From contig RSEE01000106.1 in assembly GCA_003971905.1 (NCBI GenBank), forward strand, positions 124,001 to 188,000: a stretch of 64,000 bases of DNA, read 5' to 3'. The translations under genes and the position numbers were made by a program. The notes under the pieces were generated by a model that was not told the origin of the DNA, did no database searches, and was given only the letters and a program-made list of their open reading frames with translations. Of this stretch, positions 34,735 to 46,237 are shown piece by piece. The stretch is from Moniliella sp. 'wahieum'. Its lineage: Eukaryota; Basidiomycota; Moniliellomycetes; Moniliellales; Moniliellaceae. The number at the start of each line of letters is the position of its first letter. Positions within the stretch are counted from its first letter, which is position 1.

Positions 34735-36086
34735 TCAAGTTGCTGCGTTGGCGTTCAAGCCAATCGGCACCTCGACGTGCTGCACCGACTGGAGGACGGA
34801 GGTGGGGAAGGCCGGATCGGGGGACCAACCCAACGTGGCGAGGCGGGAGGAGTGGACACGAGCATTGTCCGCCCAGAACTGGAAGGCCACCTCTGGAGGG
34901 CCAAAGAAGTGAGCTTGTTCTTGTGCTGTAGCTGTGCGCACCGCTCGTGATGCGACTGGGATCGCACCCGCTTGCTCTAGCGCCGTGCCAATCGTCTCGG
35001 ACAGCGAGTGGAATTGGACAGCTAGGGGAAACCAATACAACAGACACAAACACACAAGCACACAAGCACACAGCCCAGCAAAGTCAGCATGGAACCTCAA
35101 GCCTGCCATGCACCACTGACGCAAGCCCAGCGGGGGGCATTATATATAGACGCAAAGACGGCCGACGTACCACCCGTTTCTGGGAAAAAGTAATCCTTCC
35201 ATCTAGGGGTCCTGGATGGGGAAGCCTGCAACTGGGCCAAGATAGCGAGGTAAGCCGAAGCCAAATGTCAATATGAATGGTGCTCCAGACGCCTTGGCCA
35301 GTGGCCACGACGAGTGTTGCGGGAGTCGTACGCGGCGCGAAGTAAGGTGGGTACCTGGACACTGAGGCGGTGCTGTGGGAGGGGGGTGGGACTGAGGCCG
35401 TAGATGAGTGGTGGGGAAACGATAGCGACGCGAGCGAGGGGGGAGAAGAGGTGTGTTCAGCCAGGTCGATGGAACGGTGGTGCGCTGTGGCCTTAATTCG
35501 TTCTTCCACTTTAGGATCTGAGTCGTCGTACGCGTCGTGTTCGATGTGGGCGGTCACCGTGGTCCCCCGTGGTCAGAACGCCGTTGCCCGAGGTATGGAT
35601 GTAGATGGGAAGCGTATCCGACGGCGGTCGGGCCTTGAACCCAGCCGCAAGAGCTTGGACCGAAGCCAAGTGCTTGTTGGAAGAAGTGTTGATGACCTGC
35701 GGGGGATGAGCGCGAGAGCAGAGGATGCGTGCAACACAGTGCGTAGGTTAGATGGGATACGACGAACGTAGTCAGTACACCACCACCAGGAGACAACAGG
35801 CAGGACAGGTAGTAGGAGCAAGCAGGATCTTCAACGCCCACCGACAAATGGATTGAAGCGAGAGAATGCAACGTACGACATCAGCTTTGGTAGCCTGGTC
35901 CTGTAGCAGCTGCGCATCGTCCAGGGAGCCCAGAACGGGCTCGATGCCCACTGCGCGCAGCAGCTCGGCCTGGTCCGGTTGGCGGACCAAGGCAGCGAGG
36001 TGGAGGTCGGGACGCTGGCGCTGCAGGTACGTCAGCACAGCGCCCCCGACAAAGCCTGGGCCAAGCAGAAACACGCGCGGGGGCAT
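34735..36086 (-). CDS. NAD(P)-binding NmrA/epimerase-like protein
   Basis: Predicted short-chain dehydrogenase/epimerase-type protein with a Rossmann fold, probably cytosolic; substrate unknown. The N-terminus from ATG 36086 is MPPRVFLLGPGFVGGAVLTY, a GxGxxG-type dinucleotide site (here G-P-G-F-V-G-G). Later come YIHTSGNGVLT, IVSPPLIYGL, ATGQGVWSTIHID and DYFFPETGG, all in the order seen in this family. The last exon has ETIGTALEQAG, FGPPEVAFQFWADNARV and LATLGWSP. Two introns are supported by restored protein: 35697-35876 (gtacgt...gcag) and 35022-35170 (gtacgt...ctag). Single-base frame changes are needed around 35555, 35425 and 35310. The gene body is otherwise complete. Confidence 0.72.
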
Positions 36087-36660
36087 GCGCGCGGACCAGT
36101 GTAAGGAAGTAGTGGTGACGTTCGTTGGGGATTGGGGACAGGCCGAACCGGTAACCGCGACCCGAGGCTGGGGCCCAGCAACAGCAATCAATATTCAAGC
36201 GCGTATAAATACGTTTTTCGCTTTTGCTTGCGGTGCCTGGCGGTGTGCACGGCCAGTTGGCCTGCCTGGCTCAGTGGCACACGGCCCAGCTGGGCCGTGC
36301 TCCGTCGGCTGCTGTGATGTGAGTTGTGTTGCGCCATCGCCTGCCTCGCCACGCCCTTGGCCCGGCGCGCTTGTCGCCCGGCGGGATGGGGCTCTGCACT
36401 ATGTCCGACCGCACGCCAAGACCCTGCAGCAAGCCCTCAGGGCCTCATCGATCATCTATCATGCACATGCATCAATCATCAATTCCGACAGGCGGACGAC
36501 GGGGGTATTGGTGGTGGCATGGTAGCGGAGCTAAGCTGATGCTGCTTGGTCGCAACCCTTACGCCCAAGCCTAAGTCCAGTCTACACGCAGGCCCAAGCT
36601 CAAACCGCGCTTTTGCCCGCATTGTTGGCCAAGCTACAGCTGGGTAGCAACCGACGCCGA

Positions 36661-36719
36661 CGGAGTTGGGGATCGAGTTGAGGATCGAGTTGGGGATGGA
36701 ATTGGAGTTGGGGATGAGG
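36661..36719. repeat. 12-bp tandem repeat, GAGTTGGGGATC type
   Basis: Four to five units of gagttggggatc with small variations. In the minus-strand frame it reads as an NSIPNSI-type repeat. Confidence 0.85.
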
Positions 36720-37308
36720 GTGACAGGGTGGACTTGAGCTGGGGCTAGAGTTGCGAGACCAACCAGTTGCGGTCCCAGAGCCAACGCTGCGTAGGCTACC
36801 GGTTGTGACGCCCACGGGATGCGATCCCCCGGGTGCGATCTCCCCCGTTGACACCCCCCGTTGACATCGCCCCCCCATGACATCCCTCCGAGTGCGACAC
36901 GACGTGGCGCGAACCAAGCGCCGCACCCTGGTGGGCAGAGCCGGGGGGAAGAAGAGGCGGCGCAGCGGGAGCAAGTAGGACGGCCTTTTTGTGCACCTGT
37001 TGGGCCAGGGCGGTCTGTTGCCATGGTGTTGGAGCTGGCGTCGTTGCTTGGAGAACGAAGGTTACGTTGAAGCGCGGGTCAGAGGGAGAGTCAGAAGCGG
37101 AGACGCAGGTGCGGGCGCAGGTGGTGGGGTGTTGTGCGCTCGATCTCCACCTCGATCTCGATCTCGTGCCGAGTACGACGGAGGTGGGGGGTGGTACGTG
37201 CGCATACGGGCACGCTGCGACGAGAGCAGCATGTGCGTTGCAGGGTTCGAGTTCGGGTGGGGTGGGACGGTGTACGCGCTGGGCGAACATGACGGCCGTT
37301 CTGCCAGT

Positions 37309-37425
37309 GCCCATTCTGGTGCCCATTTCCGGTGCCCATTCTGGTGCCCATTCCGGTGCCCATTCCGGTGCCCATTTCCGGTGCCCATTCCGGTGCCCAT
37401 TCCGGTGCCCGTTCCGGTACGGTTG
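37309..37425. repeat. 12-bp tandem repeat, GGTGCCCATTCC type
   Basis: About nine units of ggtgcccattcc. Some units have one extra T, giving 13 bp, which shifts any reading frame running through the array. Confidence 0.9.
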
Positions 37426-37539
37426 GAACGGAGGCCAAGAAGGGCGAGGGCGAAAAAGAAGAACGAGAGGAAGGAACCCCAGAGGAGAAGGGGGAGGAGG
37501 AGGGGCGACGGCACGTTGGGCTGATCAAAGGTGGCACGA

Positions 37540-38643
37540 TCAAGTGTCCTGTGTGGGCGGGAGGGTGGTGTGGTGTGGTTGTGGTTGTGGTTGTGGTCGC
37601 TGATTGTGAGGCGGTAAGTCCCAGACCAAGGAGACTTGCCACGTAGCGTCTGGACCAGCTTGTTTATCATGGAGCGTGTCGAGGGCCATGAGGGCGACGC
37701 GGGCATCAAAGTACTGTACCAGCACCGATCCAGGCCGGTCCGAGCGATGGATTGGATTGGATTTCGCCACCTTGTCAAACATGTTTTGCACGCGGTCCTG
37801 CGCCAGCGTGGGGGCAACCACGCCCCTGTCAAGCAAGCCCACACGAACAGTACCTTGGTTGCTAGTGCGTGGGCAGGGCGGCAGAGAGCGATCAGGACAA
37901 GGCAGGCCGGAACCGTACTCGTACTCGTCCTCATAGTCATAGTGGACATGGATCGGGTGACGTGCAGGCCCCAGCGCGTAACCCCGCAAACGCCGTTTAG
38001 CCTCAGCCGCCGCGCGCACATCGTAAAACGTAACCAAGCCAACCCCGTGCTCGCCCACCGTTCCTCCACCGACTTGACCTCTCCATACTGCCCAAACACA
38101 GCCAAATCTCTTCGACCGACGTGGCAAGATCAACGTTGCGCACCAACAAGGTCCGACTCAGCCGTTCCGTGCTCTCGGCACGCATCTCCATCTTCCCACC
38201 GCCTTGGTGTCGACCGTCGCGGCGACGTTCACCCCGACCGTCGCGGCGACGTTCACCCCGACCGTCACGGGTACGTTCACGCCGACGTTCACGCCAACCT
38301 TCACGTGGACCTTCGCGCGGACGTTCCCGTCGACCTTCACGGCGCCCTTCGCGTCGACGCATTCCGCGCTCCCCACCACGGAACGCGTCACGGGCATACG
38401 GTTCGTGCGCAGATGCCGTTCTGCCATACGCATCGCGGCCATACTCGCGTGCCCATGCAGCCCGACCGAGCGGAGGAGGAGGAGGAGGAGGAGGAGGAGG
38501 AGGAGGAGGCGGGGCAGGACCAGCGGCGTACCCCGCAGAGGCGGGGGGAGGCGCATCGGCCGCTGGCGGGGTGTGGGTGTGGGTGGGGCAGCGCCCAGCG
38601 CGCACGGCCGTCGTGCCTGGCCATAGGGAGGGGCGCGGCTCAT
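37540..38643 (-). CDS. Arg-rich tandem RRM protein, Mei2-like
   Basis: Predicted RNA-binding protein. The start at 38643 (MSRAPPYGQARR) leads into a proline run coded by a GGA-type repeat on the plus strand (38465-38510). A long Arg-Glu/Arg-Asp/Arg-Gly repeat follows (38200-38370), then RRM1 (TLLVRNVDLATSVEEI, FGQYGEVKSVEERW, LVTFYDVRAAAEAKRRLRG). RRM2 follows after a linker (TVRVGLLDRG..., VLVQYFDARVALMALDTLH, WQVSLVWDLP). The arrangement of two RRMs with FYD-(V/L)-RAA in the RNP1 region is what I associate with Mei2-related fungal proteins, whose roles are in meiosis or RNA control. Frame changes are needed near 38550, 38110 and 38030. The C-terminus beyond 37540 is unresolved. Confidence 0.6.
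38205..38360. repeat. Arg-coding 12/24-bp repeats
   Basis: Related units of 12 bp around cgacgttcac(g/c)cc with a near-perfect 24-bp duplication at the left end. They code the (R-x)n tract of the RRM protein on the minus strand. Confidence 0.75.
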
Positions 38644-39093
38644 GCTGCTTGCGGGTCAGTGAACAGTGTTCAGTAAGTTCAGCGTTCAGACGTTCAGGGC
38701 GCTTCTTGGGTTTTGGTGCTTTGGTCTGGGCTGGGCTGGGTAGAGGATTCCATGTTCCATTCCGCCCGTGGTTAATTTCTGCTGTTCCGCCACGCCACCA
38801 GTCCCAATCCACATGCGCCCTGGCCTACATCCTACATCCTACATCCTACATCCTACATCCTACATCCTACATCCTACATCCTACATCGAGTATCGTGCAT
38901 CGTGCGAAGGGGAAACCACTGCAGGGACGGTCTCGAGCAAGACCTTCATGGCATCCAGGACCAAGCACCATGCGTGCGAATTGTATTGATCAAGCAAGAT
39001 AGAAAGAGGCAAGATGGTTAGGTGGGGGGTGGGGGGGAAGTGGTGTCCTCCTCCGCCCGACGGCGACAGTAGGTGCGAGTGAGTGATTAGTAC
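38644..39093. other. Spacer between the RRM gene and ULP1-like gene
   Basis: No gene supported. Includes a heptad array, listed separately, and ttcag-type repeats near 38668-38700. Confidence 0.5.
38824..38887. repeat. 7-bp tandem repeat CCTACAT, about 9 units
   Basis: Nine uninterrupted copies of cctacat in the spacer between two genes. Confidence 0.97.
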
Positions 39094-42000
39094 TTAGTCG
39101 AGCAGCTGCTTGGTAATGATTTCGTATGCGAATCGGCGGCGAAGGTAGGGCATGGTATCGCTAGTAAATCCAAATGGGGAAAGGTGCTCCTGGACCTGCG
39201 TCTCCTGCTTCTCCTGTCCCTGTTGTGCCTTCTGACGCACCTGGCCGTCCTGTGGCACGTCGCGTCGACAAAGATAATCGAGTGTAGCCAGGACGAACAC
39301 GCCGCAGTCGACGCCGTTATTCTGGGCGGGAAAACTGGGCGGGGAATACTCAGACCAATCGTCGTCGCGCCAAGGGAATCAGGACGATGAGCGGTATGCT
39401 CCGCGCGCAGCCAAGTGCGTACATGGTGGAAAAGGGCTTGTTGGGCATCCGTAGCGAATCGTAATATTCGATCCGTTTGCGACGTAGGTCAATGCAGCCG
39501 GTAGCCCAGTGGGTGTTGGACAGGTTGACCGGGAAGAGAATTTTATCTTTGGCCAGTATGTCGAGTTTGCGCGTCCACCGCGCCACACTTGTAGCCCCAC
39601 ACGTGCTGATCTTGTGGTAGAAAAAGGAACTGAACACATGCACGTCCCACAGCGCCTCCGCCTGCGCTAACCGACGCTTCCGCTTCCCCCGGCCCTGCCC
39701 GGCGTCAAGTTCACGACCAGGGCTAGGATCAGAACCAGAACCAGCGGGATGGGCACGCGCATTCGCATCAGCATGCGCATTTGCATTCGCATTTGCATTC
39801 GCATTCGCATTAGCATTCGCATGAGCATTCGCACTGGCCGTAGCGCGCACTTCGGCGGCTCGCTTAGATCGGTGGGCGATCAACTGGCCATAAAAGTTAA
39901 TCGATTCGTCGTTCAGCCACTGGCCCGGGCGCAAACGGAGCAAGTCGCGGTGGGTCACCTGCGCACCAGGGATGGAGATGACAAGTGCAGGCTGGGCCAT
40001 CGTCGTGCGCAGCAGTGCATGTTGGGCCGCAGTCAGCTGTGTGGGGAACGGAGCTCGGCGCGCAATGGGTTGGGGTTGGTAAGGAGGATGGGCGTGCGCA
40101 AGGGGTGTACCGAGTGCAAGGGTTTCGTCGTGCGGTGAGCTGCGACCGGTCGGGGGTTGAGCTTGGGCTTGGGCTTGGGCTTGGGGTTGAACTTGGGGTT
40201 GAATGCGGGACCGAGCATCGCGCTCGCGTTGCAAAAAGTACGTGGCCGCTTGGCGTTGGTACGCCGAAAGGAGAAAGAGAAAGAGAGAAAGAGAAGAAAG
40301 AAAGAAGAAGAAAGAAGAAAGTAACGCGGGGAGGGGGTGGTTAGGTGGTTGGATGAGGACACAAACAAGGGGGTGGTACTAGGGGGCGAGACGTACTTCC
40401 TCTACGCGTTGGCGTGGAGCGGGAGCGGAGGTTGAGGTTAAGGTGGTCGGGGGCGAAGGGGAACTGGGCGCATGCACATGCGCATGAGCTTGCGAGCGAG
40501 GGAGGTCAGTATCGATAGCTTGGAGAACCTTGGCACTCTTCCAGATAGTTTCCACTGCGTCGCGGTGGGAGCTGGCCTGCCACGGCCGGCTGGGCTGCAG
40601 CGACCGAAGCAGACGTACCAGCGAGGCGACGTTGCTTGCCCGTGCCGATTCCGATTCCGACGGTGGTGGCAGCGGAGACCGTGTCTGCTCCACACAGACA
40701 CACACACACGCAACCCCACACAAACACACACATATATACACACCACACACAACCGATTAGCCTTCCTATCGCCAGCCGAGGGAACCCAGAACCAGGACCC
40801 CAGACCAGTCAGACTTTGGTACGCACCTTAGTTCCCATGGGTTGGGGTGGGTGGCATGCAAGCTGTCCGAGGGGGAGGGGGAGCGGGGCCTGACGCCGCG
40901 CGAGGCAGTCCGAGAGTGGTAGGATTCCAAGCCGAAGAGGTATACGTGGGAGGAACCAAGCGAGGCGCCATCGACCTGTGCAATACCTGCGTTCCAATTG
41001 CCGAGACCTGCGCCATGGCACTCGCACTCCCACTTACACTTGCACTTGCACTGGCACTTGCACTGGCACTGGCGCTGGCACTTCGGCTTGTACCGGACGC
41101 TATGCGGCGCGGGACGGTGTGTTGGCGAGAGCGCGGGCCAAGGGGCCGTGCAAGGAACGCAACGAAACGGGAGCGCGCTGTGACTTGTCCGCTTCGGTGG
41201 GCGGGACAGGCCCGCTCGGACGGCGGAGGGAAGAGAAGGACGTAGGTCGCAACGGCAGCAACGGTAGCAACCCAGTGTGTTCCCCATGATCTTGAGCTTG
41301 ACCTTGAGCTTGAGCTTGAACTTGACTTGGACCGTGGAGCTGGTAGTGGTACCCTGCTTCTCGGGCTGGATGGACCCAGACTTCCCCGAGGCAAGCGGGG
41401 GAGAAGAGAGGCTCGAGCTTGGACTTGTGCTGTGGGTCAGGTCGATCCAGGATCCCCGAGGCCGAGACGGAGACGGGGGGACAAGGCAAAGTCCCCGTCC
41501 CCGTCCCCGTCCGAGGGGGAGGGAAGGATGCAGGTGTCCGAGCCGCTACGGACGGAGAGCTGGGCTGGTACGGGTTAGGGTCGCTCGACTCGCTCGCAGG
41601 TTCCGGCTCGGTGGTCGCGCTGCTGCTGCGGGAGGGGGTAGGTGCGGTCGCGGTCGTACGTCCCTCGAGAAGATGGTGCGGTGGGGTTCGCGGACGGCAC
41701 GCAGGTGAGGCAGATTCAAGTTCAAGGTTAACACCATGTTCCTGTTCAAGTGCAGGTGCAGGTTGATGTTCAAGTTCCAGTGCAAGCGACAGCGGCAGCG
41801 GCAGCGGCAACGACAGCGACGGGAGCGAAGATCCACTTCCTCTGCGTCCCGCTTATCCTGGTGCGTCTCCTGGCGCATCAGCTCCGTAAGACGATGCTCG
41901 CGCCTACCGTCCGCTTCCGTGGGGGCCGAGCAAAGTGGAGGCGAGGCCGAATGCGCAGCAGCACAACGATCGAGGGGGCGTTGGTGGGAGAAAGAGAAAG

Positions 42001-42577
42001 GTTGCGCAGACACCAAGGGGGGTGCCGTACCTCCGCCCTTTCCCCCGGACGAAAAGGAAAGAGGCGGAGAAGAGAGAGGCGGCGCATGCGGATGTGGATG
42101 CGGATGTAGGGATGGCAGCTCGACCTCAGTCGGCGTCGAGGCAGAGAGAGAAACAAGGTGCGGTACGGAAGCGGATGTGGATGCGGATGTGGATGCGGAT
42201 GCGGACGCAGCTGTGGACGGGGATGCTGGTGCTGGTGCAGGTACGGGTATTGGTGGCACTGCGTGTGCGGTGGTGGGATGCACATTGTGCTCAGGGGGGA
42301 GGAGCGACGCTTCTGCAGACACGGGACGCGGGGTGTCGGACGCAGGCGGGGCGATGGAATGGAGGGCAGTCTGGACGGCCAGGGCGCGGGCAGAGGCGGA
42401 GCGGGGGCTGTCCCTCATTTTGGCCAGCAGCTTGGACTGGTGCGGAGGCTTGGGCCCTTGGCGGCGCGGGGGGGCAGCAGCAGAGGCAGAAGAAGAGGAG
42501 GCAGACAAAGTCGGACGTCGTTTGGGCTGCTGGAGCCCCTGGGGCGAGGCGGGTGCCGCTTTGCGCTTCTGCGCCAT
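39094..42577 (-). CDS. Ulp1/SENP-type SUMO protease (peptidase C48)
   Basis: Cysteine protease expected to mature SUMO and remove it from proteins, often at the nuclear envelope. The N-terminus from ATG 42577 (MAQKRKAAPASPQGLQQPKRR) is long, basic, and then Ser/Pro/Ala-rich and disordered. The catalytic domain lies at 40.0-39.1 kb: LRPGQWLNDESINFY, VHVFSSFFYHKI, NLSNTHWATGCIDL (catalytic His), IEYYDSL (Asp), and AQNNGVDCGVFVLATLDYLC (Gln and nucleophile Cys). All four active-site residues are present. A stretch of about 35 residues of Ala-Asn/Ala-His repeats sits inside the domain. At least two introns occur, about 40250-40390 (gtacgt...aag) and about 40680-40826, the latter with a (CA)n tract. 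Frame changes are needed around 41800 and 39380. Stop near 39094. Confidence 0.82.
39757..39836. repeat. 6-bp repeat (GCATTC type) inside the protease domain
   Basis: About 13 hexamers of gcattc/gcattt/gcatca. On the minus strand they code an alternating Ala-Asn tract. Confidence 0.85.
40690..40752. repeat. (CA)n-rich tract within a ULP1-like intron
   Basis: A cacaca-rich tract with a short tatata stretch. It falls in an inferred intron, where on the minus strand it is (TG)n. Confidence 0.75.
41024..41092. repeat. 6-bp CACTTG/CACTGG repeat in the ULP1-like coding region
   Basis: About ten hexamers. On the minus strand they read as Val-Gln, Cys-Gln or Ser-Ala pairs depending on frame, part of the disordered N-terminal half of the protease gene. 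Confidence 0.75.
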
Positions 42578-44426
42578 CGTGGACCGCAGGGAGGGGGCCG
42601 ACGCAGACGCAGAAGCAGAAGCAGTGGCAGAAGCAGAAGCAGACGCAAAAGCAGAAGCAGACGCAGACGAAGAGCAAAAGAAAGCGGCGGCGGGCACTTG
42701 GAGCTGGAGTGGAGGACGAGCCAGTGAGGCCGATCGACGACAGGGAAGAAAAAAGCGTTGCACGTCGCTGGATGGGTGGCCGATGACATCACATCACGCC
42801 ACATCATAACATCACATCACATGTGCCATTTCAATTCCAACGCGCCGCTTGCGCATGTCACATGTCACGTGCAGGTTAACCACACCGCACGTCGAAATAA
42901 CCCTAAGGCCCAGGGCAAGCGTGCGGGCACCTCCATTCTCGCTCCCGCGGGGTGTAATACGACGCCCACGAACCTCCCCTCTTCCCCCCGGCCCCCGACG
43001 GCATCGCCACCGTGCAATCCAATCCGGCCCGGAGGACCCGGACCTCCTCCCCCTGCTGTGCCCACCAACTTCCCGAGGCGCTACGTGCCCCAGGGGGCTC
43101 TCGTCCCGCCCATCTCGACCGCTGTCGCGCCTAGCTCGCCAGGGGAAGAGTCGAAGTCCCCTACCCCTCCCTCCCTGGACCAATGTGGCAGCATCGACAG
43201 TATGTTCACCACCGCCACCTGTGCCACGCAAGCGGAGCGACCGCAGTGTGAAACCATGCGCCAGAACCGTGCCTCTCGCTCGCCGAGATGAAACAAGCGT
43301 ACAGTGCTCAAGACGGTACCCACCCCTGTGACGGACCAGATCATTCTTGTGAGCCACTCTCTTCCGGTCCCTTGCTGATGGAGACTACGAACCGCTTGTC
43401 CCCACCTCTTCTGCGGTACCCGGTTCCCCTCCCCTGGCCACGGAACCGCATCCTGCTCACCAAAAGATCTCGGGGTCCCGAGCCCCGCCTTACCTGCTCC
43501 GATTTTTGTTTCCGCTGGGCGTGCTTGAACGTCGAACGGGGTAATTGGTCACAGTCGTTCTACTCTGGCGAGGCCTTATTGGACCCCGTCACTAGGTATA
43601 CGCTAGTTGGTGTTGTGCCCCTGTACATGGATCGGTACACTTCTATACCAATCGAACCAACCTTGAGAAGCCGTAGTAGTTCCTACTGACTCACCACCGC
43701 CACGCTCCTTGCTTTACACGTAATATCGTTCCCGCTCCCCCTCCTACTGTCGTCGGAATCGCGTTTCCCCCCTAATAGGTTGAAGTCTGCGCGTCAAATA
43801 GAGTGCTCTGTTTCCACAGAGCAGCAATGGATGGATCGATTGCGTGATGCAACCAAGTGTCCGGGGTAAATTTTAACGTTCGTCCACTGTCACATATCAG
43901 GATCGGTGGGTCGTTATGGGGGATGCCATGCTGCCCTGGTTCGGAGCCGAAGAGGCCAGAAGACGCCCAGCTGCTGAAGCATGGAGAATTGAATGTGAGG
44001 CTCTCAGGAGATGTATAGGAGGCGATGAGAAGAGTAAGGCCTTATATACTAGCGAGCAACCGCTCTCGAACCTATACTAATTTCCACTTTGCCCACTTTG
44101 CCACACTTCCACCTTCTCCCTGTACCATTGATTCTCCGTCCCACTAGCTTACGCCGTTACGACTCACGTCGGGTACACTGCAAATAGAGATTGATAAGCT
44201 TGCTCTTCACGGGGAATAGGACTGCGTCTGGTTCTGCCAGCCACAGCGTCGAGGGTAGGACCGACCAAACAACCACACATTGCGTTTCCCTCCGTACGTG
44301 CCTGGACGCTTCAACGAGTCTTGACGAGTTACGCACACTGCTCGTCTGAACGGCCTGTGCACGCAGAGGAAGCCATCCAGCCAATACTCTCTATTTCGCC
44401 TCCACACCAGGTCGTGTCATGCATGT
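42578..44426. other. Spacer and undefined Pro-rich plus-strand frames
   Basis: Plus-strand frames at 42.85-43.33 and 43.29-43.69 kb are Pro/Ser/Thr-rich with some Cys and may belong to a broken gene, but no domain is recognised and the frames do not join simply. A minus-strand frame overlaps them. The last 700 bp resemble the LTR island in composition. Confidence 0.35.
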
Positions 44427-45185
44427 CATGGGGGGGGGTCCCGAGGTGGGACCCCCTGTAGTTTAGGGTTAAACACACTTGGCGGATCCATCGGTGGCTC
44501 GTACGTTAGTCCTGCTCCAGATCCTGGTTGAACCGAGCGGGTGAGCTGAAGGGGTCCAGGAGCTCCGAAGTTACTCTGTTCCACACAGCGTTACCACACT
44601 CGGTATCCTGTAACTGGCGGGAACAGACAGAGTCCTAAAGAAGAGCGAGCACTACTGATGAGAGTAACCGCGGCTTGCAGTGCACTCGACGGAAGTCGTA
44701 AATTCGTAAGCGTAAGGGTGGTAGAAGGTGGAAGAGCGAGAGAGGAACTGGCAGTCGGGAGATCAGCAGAATAGACAGGATTGTCGACCCACAGGACCAG
44801 CTAGCAAACCTTAGACATGGCTGCTTATATCCAGTAGAAGGAACCAGGCCTCACTTCCTCATGACAGGGATAGACAGAATGGGGCACTTCCCAGAAAGGT
44901 AAAGACAAATGCACATCCCTTGCTCTCCACAAGGCCTGACGCTCCGTAGTCGGGCGCAGCAGGAAGGGTTCTGACAAGACTGGACGCAATGGGCACAAAG
45001 CATCTCGTCCCGATAAGCCCACATGCGACCATGGCAGGCCGCGGAAGATATCCGCAGCGAGGATAAGGTGTCGACTGGCTCTCTCTCGCTAGTCAAACCG
45101 GACTGACGCGTGTTGGGTGAAGAGCTGTCTACGACATGCGGGGTTCATGTCCGGAGATATCGATAACTGGAGCGCCCCGTAACAG
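44427..45185 (-). mobile_element. LTR-like element, inverted diverged copy of the 16.4-kb element
   Basis: Read on the minus strand it matches 16440-17336 along nearly its whole length. Shared parts include the block around cttgtcagaacccttcctgc, the TATA-like ggatataagcagcc, ggactctgtctgttcccgcc, and the end ctaaactacag plus the G/C hairpin. It is shorter by deletions, including the part before cacccgctcggttc. No coding region lies beside it. Confidence 0.65.
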
Positions 45186-45425
45186 TCTTGAAGTTACGCG
45201 CTTGCTGCTCTTCTGAGCTGCGGACTCTGCACTGTGATGCAAAGGGAGCCACCTGGTCAGAGACTCCCTCATCCTTCGCTTTCAAGCTTCAAGCTTCACA
45301 CCAGCTGGTTCGACCATGATCTGGGACCAGACTTACCGTGCGTGGTGGAGTTCACCAATTTTCCGTCGTGCAACGGTTTGTACTTCTAAACTGTAGGGGC
45401 GCGTCGCGCCGCGGGGCTCGCCCAA
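45186..45425 (+). mobile_element. Truncated, strongly diverged third copy of the LTR-like element
   Basis: Directly next to the inverted copy, in plus orientation, a weaker match to the 3' third of the element is seen: gcgcttgctgctcttctg, ggttcgaccatgatctgg and finally tctaaactgtagggg. The end again forms a hairpin, this time with different sequence (ggcgcgtcgcgcc). Confidence 0.45.
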
Positions 45426-46237
45426 TGATTAATTATGCATCATGACCGCGGTGACTAGTGTTCCCCCCAGTTCTTTGTCTTTCCCCGTCTTCTCTCGACT
45501 ACGTTATGTCTCCTTTGGTCCCTATCTGTACGGCAAAAATAGATCGTGGCTGCCCTCACGATCGGGTTGATGTCTGCGCAGGCCACCTCCTTCGTCGATC
45601 CATACACTACAGCAAGGCAAATGCTGCTGCTCTTGATTGTCTCCTAATAGCAACTCAGTACTCACTCACGAAAATGACGTGAGTGGGCCCTTGCGACGGC
45701 CCATAGGAATTGTGGATGACCCAAAACCCAGCCAACCGTATACCGGGAGCGTGTGGCATGGGAGGTGCGTGACCGCGTGACCGGTGCGTGACCGCGTGAC
45801 CGGTGCGTGACCGCCGGACCGTCACGGAATGCAAATGCAAGATGAGCGCCCTGGCGAGACGCACGTCGAGCCATGCTAGTCGTGACTCGACAAGGCAAGC
45901 GGTGGAGAAGAAGGGCCTGGGTCGAGATGGGGGATAGTCGATGATCGATGATTTCTCGAGTTTATTTGACGGCGGCCGATTCTGATTCTAATTCCGATTC
46001 CGAGTCCGATTGGGATTACGCAATGCGTGGCGTGCGAGCCAACGCTGAAATTGCAATTGCCAAGCGAAGCGAAGCACAAGACGCCCGGGAAGCGCGCGTC
46101 CGTGCACGGCCGGAGATAAGCCGAGGAATAAAACGGACGTCTGTTCCCCACTCCTGCCCAGCGCATCTATCTGTTTCTCCCTCCTCTCCTCTCCTTCTCT
46201 CTCTCTCCCTCCGCCCGTACTCGTTAAGTGCAACACC
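45426..46237. other. Upstream region of the quinone oxidoreductase gene
   Basis: No gene supported. It holds a 19-bp tandem repeat (ggtgcgtgaccgcgtgacc, 2.6 units, 45764-45812) and a C/T-rich run just before the start codon that probably marks the transcription start region. Confidence 0.5.

Larger units (their letters stand above)
36087..37539. other. Repeat-rich stretch, possible 3' part of the RRM gene
   Basis: Minus-strand frames across 36.6-37.5 kb are Pro/Ser/Arg-rich and could be a disordered C-terminus of the neighbouring RRM protein joined through a cacacag acceptor near 37545. They could equally be non-coding. The stretch holds two 12-bp tandem repeats, listed separately. Confidence 0.4.

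Noticed and set aside
38824-38887. Heptad array as a CRISPR array or telomere
   Set aside because: Units are directly adjacent with no spacers, and the sequence is unlike known fungal telomere repeats. The genome is eukaryotic.
41736-42809. 357-codon plus-strand frame
   Set aside because: Antisense to the Ser/Pro/Ala-rich part of the ULP1-like gene; repetitive hexamer DNA is open in several frames. No domain.
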